From positions 13,279,501 to 13,343,500 of the forward strand of contig JASXTE010000004.1 in NCBI GenBank assembly GCA_030280995.1: a DNA stretch of 64,000 nucleotides, given 5' to 3'. The position numbers were made by a program, and so were the translations under genes. Below the pieces are notes generated by a model. It ran no database searches and was not told the DNA's origin. It worked only from the letters and a program-made list of their open reading frames with translations. Source of the stretch: Hemileia vastatrix (Eukaryota > Basidiomycota > Pucciniomycetes > Pucciniales > Zaghouaniaceae). Within the stretch, counting starts at the first letter, position 1, and the number at the start of each line of letters is the position of its first letter. This document shows positions 34,901-44,100 of this stretch, piece by piece.

Positions 34901-35800
34901 AAAGCAACCTTTGAGTCAGTTGCATTTTTTACTGAAATCAGAGTTTGGAGTGTTTTAAAATCAATTAACCGCTGACCGTGATTACTGAAGAAAATCTTCA
35001 TTTTGACCCCAAAATTCAACATTTAAGGGAGAATCTTTACCATTTTATGGAAAGTTCTTCCAAAATATTTCACTAGAATGGAAAAATTGGCATGAGTTAT
35101 TTTCCTTATTATTTCCAGGACAATAGCTATCCATGTGACCTTTTCTGAAAGCAAGGGATGACACCTCATCCTTAGGATCTTCAACAATGGTAGCTAGAGA
35201 GGTTGAAATGGTAGTTCTGGCTTCAGGTGGATGGTAAGATGAATTTGTATATGATTTTTTCAAAGTGTCTATCATCTGGTCAAAGGAAGGTTGGAAGATA
35301 TTTTTCCAAAGCTCAGAATGTTGATTGGTTTCAAAATATAAATGATTTGCAGATGCAGGTAGCAATAACTGCATAAACATAGCTGTCATCTCAGAAAATT
35401 CAAAAGTAAAACTAGAGATTTGCACAGCTTAAAGTATTAATTTGACATTCTTCCCATGTGACATTATGTTATTGAAGGGTTGAGTCCTAATTTTTAGTAA
35501 GTCATTGAAGAGAGACATTCTTGCTGTATGTGAAGATTTATCAAGATTTTTACAGAGAACGGTAAAGTACTTATGGCATGAGGTACTAAAATCAACAAAA
35601 AATTGAAGTTATTATTCAAGGTTATAACAAAGAATATGTCAGATCATTTTATCTTTAAATTTTGCAATAGGAGAATCCAGTTCAAGTGATCTGGAGGAAT
35701 ATTTTTTTGTTCTGACACATTGGTTTAAAAACAGATGAAGATTTTTTTAAACCCATACTTTCCAGTTTGAACCATCAACTTTCACCTTTTACATATTTTT
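31954..35800 (-). pseudogene. degenerate Ty1/copia Gag-Pol
   Basis: Read from high to low coordinates. The Gag start (SNWKVW) is near 35780 and a decayed zinc motif (KGHMDSYCPG) near 35130. A protease/GAG-pre-integrase remnant lies at 35022-34693, followed by integrase (YHHKQNGMAEHFNETI, 34081-33587). RT comes next (VVTAAYLHSHLDKE and ALYGTKNSAHCWW, 33183-32977), with the catalytic YVDD replaced by HIND near 32900. RNase H/terminal region (TLYCDNKGAIV, VSSHHQIAADLLTKNL) ends with a stop at 31954. Integrase before RT is the copia order. Numerous stops and shifts leave no long frame. Confidence 0.85.
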
Positions 35801-35849
35801 GGTTTTGCAAATAATGTCTTCAATGATGTCTAGATAATAATTTTAAAAA

Positions 35850-36421
35850 ATAAGACTCCTTAAATTCATTTAATTTCTTTCTTGCTCTTCACCTTGAAAA
35901 CTCTGCAATTAAGATTTTGAAAAAAAATCATGAACTTTCAACTAAATTAGGAATACCAAATTGGGGTGACTCCAAATGGGAAGAAATTAGAAATGAATAT
36001 CTATTGTCTTCAAATGTTATAATCACTCATTCATGATTTTATAACAAGATTCATACCAATTCAAGTGATGCCAATAATCTTACTTTTGGGATCTTTTCTT
36101 ATATTAATCCTGTTACTGGAAAACACATTCCTTTACCAGCTAAAATAAAAGGTCATGGGTTATACTTTCTGGATAATAAGTGTATAATTAATTTTGGTTT
36201 AGTAAATGGAATAATCAAATCTGTTTTGAACTCTTCTCAAAATAATCACCAAAAAACAAAAGCACCTCCAAGTTTTCAGTCTTGTCAAGAATTTACACAT
36301 TTTGGGTGCTGATTTCAGATCAGTCAAAAGTTAACCCAAAAAATCAACAAGGTAAAAAAAGAAAGTAAAATTAATAAAATTAATAAAACTTTGGGTGGAT
36401 CAAAAAAGTCTGGGGATTTGT
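35850..36421 (+). pseudogene. unrecognised coding remnant
   Basis: A plus-strand frame reads about 190 codons with in-frame TGA stops near 36037 and 36311. It contains LALHLENSAIKILKK, LGIPNWGDSKWEEI, then SYINPVTGKHIPLPAKIKG and SCQEFTHFGC. Continuity of protein-like sequence across the stops argues for a once-real protein. Similar 'GIP..W..W' followed by 'C..F...GC' layouts occur in zinc-finger proteins beside fungal tyrosine-recombinase elements; that resemblance is from memory and weak. Confidence 0.4.
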
Positions 36422-36705
36422 AAAGTCATCAAATATTTATTATTCTTTCATAAACTTTCAATAATGAAATCTGATATTTCAATTTACTAAAATAAAGTAA
36501 TGAGCCAATGACCTTGTGTTGTATAAATGGTAATCATGAAAAAATTAAATTGTTTTATGGGCTTCATCTAGCCTATAACTGTGGAAAGTCACAAACTTAG
36601 TTTCTAGACTTGATCTGCACTGTGCCTTGAGGAATTGTCATTAATTTAAAACTAGTGAATTTGACTTATCTTATTTATTTATTTTTTAATTTATGAAATT
36701 ATATT

Positions 36706-36767
36706 AAATTTTGGTGATTTTCACCCCTTACTTCAATAAAATGAAGGGGAGAGTATTTCCAAATTTT
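36706..36767. repeat. short hairpin repeat, copy 2
   Basis: The stem AAATTTTGG...CCAAATTTT, with inner CACCCCTTAC and TGAAGGGGAG, has apex TTCAATAAAA. Confidence 0.65.
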
Positions 36768-36800
36768 CAAATCTGACATTTGAAATTGATTACTTAGAAA

Positions 36801-36857
36801 AATTTGGTGATAACCACCCCTTGCTTCAATAAAATGCAAGGGGGGTGTTACCAAATT
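36801..36857. repeat. short hairpin repeat, copy 3
   Basis: The stem AATTTGGTGATAACCACCCC pairs with GGGGGGTGTTACCAAATT, with TTGC and GCAA below the same TTCAATAAAA apex. It is the best-paired of the three copies. Confidence 0.7.
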
Positions 36858-37302
36858 TTCAAAAAAAGATATAGAATTTTGAAGACGTAGCCATATTTAG
36901 AAATGCAAATTGGTGGTAAGGTGATAAAAGTATGTTAATGATGAGAATTTTTGCACAGGTGCCATTATTATTTTACCATCTTCAATTCAGAAAGTGCAAT
37001 ATTTTAGAGTCCAGTAAGGACAAATAGTGTTATCAGAATCTCATGGTATAACTATTTTTGATAAGATTAAAAGTAACTATTAGAGTAATTCCCCAACCAT
37101 TAACCAAAAAAACAATTAATCAATTAAAAAATTCAAATAATTATTTAATGTCCTCATAAGATTGGCAATTTTTTTTTTACACATTCAATAATAATTTTTT
37201 TCTTAAATTTTCTTGCTTTTCCAAATCACAGTTTTTTGTTTTCTCTGAGTGAAGATGAACTCTTTCCATTTCCTCTGCATTGAATCTGTTCTTTTCAAAA
37301 TT

Positions 37303-37690
37303 TTATTGAAGAAAAAATGATTTTTCCAAATCTAAGGCCTTTTGATCTTTCATTAGCATATGGTCAAACTTCATTTTCTCAAAGTTGAGGGCATTTTTTG
37401 CAACAGAGGATTTTTCTGAGAAAAATAAATAGAAAAAATAAATAAATATGTTATTGAAGAAGGTATATAGTGACCAGATCTTACTTATATATTTTTTCTC
37501 AAAATAATTGTCAAGGAAGTACAAAGAGCTTGTTGAAGGATTACCATGTTTTAAAAGACAGTTCAGGTTCATTGAAGTTGAGGCTTGCTGCTTTTGTTTA
37601 AATTTTGAGCTAGAGTGTCCAGGAAGCTCATCTAAAGCAGCTTTTATGCTGCACCAGTGATTTACTGAGTCAAATAAATGAGAATTTAGT
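37303..37690 (-). pseudogene. C-terminal remnant of an unrecognised protein, two exons
   Basis: Minus-strand exon from about 37677 to 37485 encodes HWCSIKAALDELPGH, a Lys/Gln-rich stretch and PSTSSLYF. A 69-nt intron candidate (37484-37416; GTAAGA donor, TTTCTCAG acceptor) keeps the frame, and the last exon encodes AKNALNFEKMKFDHMLMKDQ and more to a stop at 37303. The charged helical ending resembles the tail of transposase-associated proteins that follow Myb/NAM-like DNA-binding regions; this is a weak inference. No upstream domain was found. Confidence 0.35.
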
Positions 37691-37990
37691 TAGATCACAC
37701 AATAGTTAAGAAATATAGATATGCCACCACAAATATATGAAAAGTACCTGAGTCAAATAAATGAGAATCAGGTTAGATCACACAATAGTTAAAAATATAG
37801 GTATGCTTACAATACTGTTAAGAATAAAACAGAAATGGATGAGAAAGTTAAAAAGATGAGTCAACTTTCTAAAGGATAGGTGGAGATAAAAGAGAGAGAA
37901 ATGAGATATTGCATTGCAGAATTTAATAGCACACTAACATATATGAAAAGTACCTGAGACAAATAAATGAGAATCAAGTTAGATGTCAGG
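37664..37990. repeat. three direct copies of a 60-70 bp repeat
   Basis: Units at about 37664, 37734 and 37940 share (C)TGAG(T/A)CAAATAAATGAGAAT and GTTAGAT; the first two continue with CACACAATAGTTA. On the minus strand each copy includes a TTTATTTG(A/T)CTCAG acceptor-like sequence. Confidence 0.6.
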
Positions 37991-37999
37991 CTGAGGTCA

Positions 38000-38656
38000 A
38001 GTACAGAAATGTGAACTAGCTTGAATTGTCAGTTTTCTAGAAGATTTTAATGGTTCTATATGAATACTGTAGTACAAATCCAATAAGTATTTAAATGTAA
38101 CTCAATATAAGGGTCTCAGTAATTTTAATCTCACTAATTATATATGGCTTACAATCTTATAGTTGGTAGAAAAATAGATTTAATAAATTCAGATACTATT
38201 CAAAGACTTTATAAGTACTATTGATATGTATTGTAATTTTATTGGTTATATGTTTAATTGTAATGATAAAGAATGAAGAAAATAAGACCAAAAACCCCCT
38301 CCTTTTATACACAATTACTTCCCCAATGACCCCTATGATTTACCAGCTCAATACACATTTAATGACACCTCATTCTAGCTAATAGACATGTTCAGAGCTA
38401 AAAAGAGTGAATGGTAACATAATTAGAATGATATCACCCACCAAAATTCTGTAGTAAAAGGGATAATCAATCAAAAATAAAGAATAAGCAAAAAAGAGAG
38501 TATATGCATATTATACATTAATATAAAAGGCCAAAAAGGGAAAATTAAGACTAATTAGTACTAAATAATAAGAAGTATTAAATTTAGAAATTTTGGGGCT
38601 AATCATGACATTATACTACGTGAAATCCCCATTCAAAAATAACCAAAATTTACTGA
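38000..38656. other. intergenic, left of Ty3-2
   Basis: AT-rich, with no supported gene. It may include the far end of the Ty3-3 3' LTR displaced by the Ty3-2 insertion, but no LTR end could be recognised. Confidence 0.4.
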
Positions 38657-38661
38657 GAAAC

Positions 38662-39797
38662 TGTCAGCCAGGCTATTCCAGAAGTCCAGTAAATGATATA
38701 TAACTTATAAAACCTTAAAGAGTGGGTAAGAATCGTATTTAATGAATATAACTTAATATTTTATTGCATAATGAAATTATATAAGTATTTTATTATATAC
38801 AAGTGTTACATTAAATTTATTGGTTATATATATTTTTATATACAGTTAAATTGAACATAATATAATATATTCTACAAATAATGGCGCATTTTTATGTATT
38901 TAATAATAATAAATTTATATTTAATTAATTGAAAAACATATATTATAATTATAAGTGTAAAGTTGACTTATAATATATTTAAAATAATTACTTAAATTTA
39001 TATATTGAATAATACCTCTCATATAATACTAAACAATAATTAATGACGCTTCTTTTGACCCTTAATTGTGTTAGAAAAAACAAATAAATTAATTTATACT
39101 AAATTGAGATTAATTACATGTTTTGTTGCGTCAAAGTATTTTTTGTTTCACTTAAAATATCCTTTAATCAGACTGTACCATCTGTTTGGAATCATTTTTC
39201 TCATAGTTCCTATGTTCCAATCTTGTTTAGTTATTCACTATTTTCACTTACTGATTTGGGAATTAATGACGGGAAAATTGGATTCTTAATTGGGGTTTTA
39301 ATTAATTGTTTCATGTTTTTCTCTATATTGTTATGTTTCATTTACTCTTTGATATATTTGTTTTATTCTATTCTAATCATTGTATTTACAAATATAGTAG
39401 CGCTTCAGAGGACCCATTGCCTATAAAAGGGCCTTGGATAATCCCCTGTAGCCGGATCACTTATTACACACTCAAAAAATTAAATAACTATTTTATTACG
39501 TTTATATTTTTTTTATTAGTAATACAAATCTAATTAAAAGTATATATAACAAATTAAAGGTTGCTTTAAGTCTGATAGTAATTAAAAGTGTTTGCCGCGC
39601 AGAACCCTTACATTTAATAATATTATTGTTAATAAAATCTAAGTTTTTGTCACCTCTCAAAGTTGCTCACCGTTGTTTCCCTCTCAAATAAATTAAATAT
39701 ATATTATTGTGATTTATTTCTTTATTTTCCCTTGTCCTCCTCCTTCCCTCCTCCTTTTCTCCTATTTTCCTTACCTCTTCTAGACGACTGACCGACA
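38662..39797 (+). repeat. 5' LTR of Ty3-2
   Basis: TGTCAGCC...CCGACA, 1136 bp. Pairs with 46695-47830. Confidence 0.95.
39422..39428 (+). promoter_or_regulatory. TATA box of the Ty3-2 5' LTR
   Basis: TATAAAA in the context CCTATAAAAGGGCC, identical in the 3' LTR at 47455-47461. It is the only strong TATA candidate in the LTR. Confidence 0.55.
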
Positions 39798-39799
39798 AC

Positions 39800-39812
39800 T
39801 GGGGACCTTTCC
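39800..39812 (+). other. primer-binding-site-like sequence of Ty3-2
   Basis: TGGGGACCTTTCC two bases after the LTR, matching the Ty3-1 site in position and 11 of 13 bases. Confidence 0.65.
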
Positions 39813-40492
39813 AAACGACGACGACGATCGAGCCTGGCGACGAACGACAAAACGCACGGACCACCTAGCAAAAACAAAATTTTTGCCGCGACTGTGTTTC
39901 GAACTTGGGTTCGACATCTTAGGTTTATATAATATTAATTTTTATATTATTTTGAAGTGATTTTTCGATCACTATAGTAAGTTCACCTTTGCGCCTCTCA
40001 CTCATATTACTATATTTTTATTGCAATAACAGTGATTGTGGCTTAATTGCTGATTCACTGAGTGTAAGTGTTCAATTTTTAAATTTTTTTTTTTCCTAGT
40101 TGACCATTATAGAGTGTTAAATCCTCTTAGTCCTAGAAGAATTGACATTTTTTTTATTAATACAAATTGAATTATTAATTTAATTTTTTTTTTTATTATT
40201 AATTATTGTTAATTTTGGTTGACTTAAAAGTACATTGTGCTTGGTCCCAAATATATTGCCATATTTTATATTGGTAATTAATTGGTTGAAATTAACTTAA
40301 TTGTTATTCCCAATTTAACCTTGCAATCCATTTTTTTTTAAAAATTAATTTTTTTAATTATTACTTTATATTGAAAATTATTTTTTCTATAATTTAATTA
40401 ATTAATTTTTTTTTTATTTGGAGCAATTATTGACTAACTTTTATTATTTTTTTTTATAAAATAAAAAGTAAATTATAAATCTTCCCACTAGT
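39813..40492 (+). other. 5' untranslated leader of Ty3-2
   Basis: The first 110 bases are relatively GC-rich (GACGACGACGATCGAG and following). The rest is AT-rich with long T runs. No frame is supported before the ATG at 40493. Confidence 0.5.
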
Positions 40493-41174
40493 ATGTCCAA
40501 CAATTTGGCAGAAAAAATGGATAACATGCAAGTGGATGAAATAGAAGTTGACTATGATGCTGACACTGTAAGTTCTTCTAAAGTTGGTCATAAAAAATCT
40601 TATGCTAACACAAAGAATTCACATACTGCAGGATGTGGAAATGACAGGAAATGCAAACAAACCAAACCCCCTTCCCCCAGTACCACAGAAGGAAGTAAAG
40701 CCTCTAGTGCCTCAAGAAGGTCTTCCAAAAGGCTTCAAAATAAAAAAGCTTCCTCTGCCACAACAAATCAGCAACCTATCCAGTCATATAAAAGAGTTGA
40801 AGACAGAAAGTATGACGTAAAAAGCAAAGGTAGACACATTGTGGGATCAGGTCCAAGAACTCAGGAACCAGATTCAGGCCCAGGCCCCTCCTCAGTTGCC
40901 TCCCAATCAGCCTCAGTTTCAGGCTCAACCTTCACAGCCACCCAGCTCAACCATTCAAAATCCAAATACTATGGAAGTAGAGCAATGGAAATGGGATTAT
41001 CTAATGAGTCACTACCAACAGAATGTGCAACACCCTCCTCCTCATCAGCCTGGCCCATCCAGAACACCCAATTTCCATCCACCTCCTCATCCCTACCAAC
41101 AAGGCAGGAGAAAGAAGGCCCAAGCACAATCCCAAACCCAGTCCCAGGGGAAGTTTCCTCCTCTGCCATGGTAA
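40493..41174 (+). CDS. ORF1 of Ty3-2 (spliced, overlapping frame)
   Basis: Exon 1 40493-40567 (25 codons, shared with the long frame), intron 40568-40631, exon 2 40632-41174 in a different frame, 205 codons in all. Exon 2 holds QDVEMTGN-type sequence (QDITMEGQ in Ty3-1), a coiled-coil stretch (DTLWDQVQELRNQIQAQ), a Gln/Pro-rich region, WKWDYL, HPYQQGRRKK and the ending PPLPW-stop. The same motif order in the same relative frame occurs in Ty3-1 and Ty3-3, which supports real coding. One in-frame TAA at 40818 breaks it in this copy. The coil and basic tail suggest a nucleic-acid-binding capsid accessory; this is inference. Confidence 0.55.
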
Positions 41175-44100
41175 GTAATTTGGTTGATAGTCACTTGGGT
41201 ATGTTTTCTAATAAATCTTCTTCTGCAGGTAATATTATTGAACATGGTGAAAGAACAGTTAAACCTGTTAAAAGACAGCTTCCTGTAACTAGTAGCCCTA
41301 TTGATGTAATTAGCAAATTGTCATTTGATGAACCTTTACATTTAACTTCTACATCTTTAATTAATCCCTCTCTTGCAATTAAAAATGATTCTGTTCCCCC
41401 TGAAATCTATACCTTAATTGAAAAAACTTCTGAGGAAATATTGAAAGATACCCTTGATTTTAATATTGTGAAAGACAAACATGTGAGAGATGTGTTAATC
41501 CATGAAAATGATAGATTAAATAATTTACACTTGCAATGTAAAGTGAGTTCTTCTGTACAAGATACAGCTTATTTAAAAATCAAAGAAACCTTGAATATTG
41601 TTCTTAGTCAACAAAAACAAATAAGAAGTGACCATAGAGCTATCTCAGATAGAAATATCAGTCTACATAAGACCTTGAGTGAATTGAAACCCCTTATTGA
41701 GGAAAATTATTCATTCAAGAATGAAATAAAATCTCTGCAAAATGAGTTTAAGAAGCTAAAAAATGATTTCCATGCACTAAGTACCAAACACTCAGTTTCT
41801 GAGGACAGAAATGTTCTATCTCTTGCAAAAGTAAATGACCAGATGTCTGAAATTCCAAGAATAAGAAACTATGTGTCTGACCTACAGGAAAAGTTCTCAA
41901 CCTTAACCACCAATAATGAATTAAATGAGATTTCTGTAAATAAGCTGCATAAAAATAAAGGGAAAAAACCTGAACAAAGTTCATCCTTTCTTCCTCATAT
42001 TTCAACCATTAAACAAACTGACAATGAGTCTGTAAAATCTTTTGCTACTAGCAAAAAATCTTGTGATGGTCATGCACCAGCTGTTTCTGTAAATAATGAA
42101 ATTTCTGAACACCTGGCTAAAATTCAGGAATTATTAATAATGAATAATTCAAACCAAAAAGTGGACCATCCCAGTAGTCAGAAAAATTGGCCTAAGTTAG
42201 ACCAATATCCTACCTTTGATGGTGATTCTTCCTCTGATTGGCAACACTTTATCCAGAGAATTGATAATTTAAAGAGATCTTATAAACTACCTGATGAGGA
42301 AATTGTTTCTAAGCTAATTTGTTTATTTTCCAATGTAGCCTTAATGTGGTATGAATCTGTCCTCTTAGATAACAATCATTATACATGGAATGATTGGAAA
42401 TCCTTGATTGAGAATCAGTTTGGTGGTTCAAAATTCAGGTTAGCTCAGCAGAGACTGTATGAGAATCCTAGATATGTATCCTCCTCTGTTGAAAAGCCCA
42501 TTGTTTTTCTGATGAAAATAACTAAAATCCTTAGAGCAATTGATCCAAATATGGATTATGATATTTGGAGAGATAAAATCTTGTATAAATTACCAAATTC
42601 TCTTAGGGATTTGATTGTTGCTAGAACTGAGCATGTTACGGAAAATTCTTCTTTCATTAATATCTGTAATGAAGTACTACTCAACCATAGATATGAACCA
42701 AAGAATTACCTTAATAAATCTTATAATGATCAGAATAAACCTTCTATAAAGCTCCCAGAAAAATCTGGTAAACCCTCTGCCCCAATTGCACCTAAAAAAT
42801 ATGCAACAAACACTTGTTATAAATGTAACAAACCGTGGCAGAAGGGTCATGTTTGTGACAAGAAAATTCATCTTGTTGTACAAAATGAAGACACTGATGA
42901 AGTTGAACTTGATGTCAATAATTCTTCCAGTGACTGTGAAAGTAATATCTCCTATGACAATGAATCTGTTAAAGATGTTTTAATGTTGGAACATGATGTC
43001 CATTATTTAAATAATATATCTGAAGATTGTGTATTGAATTTATCTTCAGTAGAAAATGCTGAGATAATTAAAGATATTACTAACAATTCTATTCCTATAT
43101 CCCCTTTAAAGGCACCTGTTATCATTAATGGTAAAACTGTTGATGTAGTTCTTGATTCTGGTGCTGGAGGAAGTGTAGTATCTGAAAAAGCTTTAGCTTC
43201 AGTGGATAGGGAATATTTGAGTAAATTATTACCTATAACTTCTGAAAAATGGAGAGGGTATGGTTCTACCTTATTTCCTATTGGCAAATACAAAACCTCT
43301 GTATTCTTCAAATATAATGGTGGTTTTGTCAGAGCTATTTGTGAGTTTGTTTTCATGAAAAATGATAATTTGAGCAATTGGTTTATTATGGGAAATGATA
43401 TTTTAACCATGTTTGGTGTGAAACTGGACCCAGCAAATAATTGCTTTACCTTAGGAATGAATGGGAAAAGAAAATTCAAAATTTCTTCTCCTAGACCTTC
43501 TGGGCATTTGTTGAAATCTTGTAACTCACTGACCCAATGTAAAGGTAGAACAACAACTGAAATGGATGATTTATTACATGAAATAAATACCGCTTCTTTT
43601 GGTGATCATTTGACTAGTGAACAAAAGGATTCTATTGTTGCCTCTATTACCTCTTTCCCTATGGCTTTTGCTCATGGTTCTCATGTCTTGGGAATTGTTC
43701 AGGAAGAGATGAAAATTACCTTATCCTGTAATTTGAGTGATATTCCTCCTTCCCTGAAGAAAAAACCATATCCTGCTTCTCCATCAAAAAGAAAAGATAT
43801 TGAAGATAATATTGAAACATTATTGAAAATGAATATCATTGAGAAAGTGGATGTCACCCCCAAATATTGTGTCATCTCCCCAGTCTTGATTTCATATGAA
43901 AAAGATAAAGCTAGATTATGTGGAGATTACAGAGCTTTAAATACTTATACTGTTGATGATATTTATCCTTTACCCAGAATTAATTCAATACATGCTACCT
44001 TGCAAGGTGCAAAATTTATTAGTTGTCTGGATGGTAATAAAGGTTATCATCAAGTTCCAGTTGAGAAAAATTCTCAAAATTCTTTGCTTATTGCTACTCA

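Noticed and set aside
39118..39426. 102-codon hydrophobic frame in the Ty3-2 LTR, repeated at 47151-47459
   Set aside because: It is present twice only because LTRs are duplicated. It lies over the TATA region, has T-rich composition and shows no domain.
39880..39935. tRNA-like GGTTCGA word in the Ty3-2 leader
   Set aside because: No cloverleaf could be drawn around it and there is no acceptor stem.
41171..41228. A 58-nt intron starting at the GTAAGT of the ORF1/ORF2 junction, with CTAAT and CAG
   Set aside because: The signals look good, but splicing puts either upstream frame into an early stop. In Ty3-1 and Ty3-3 the nearest AG would leave a 21-nt intron. The stop-start overlap explains the conserved bases better.
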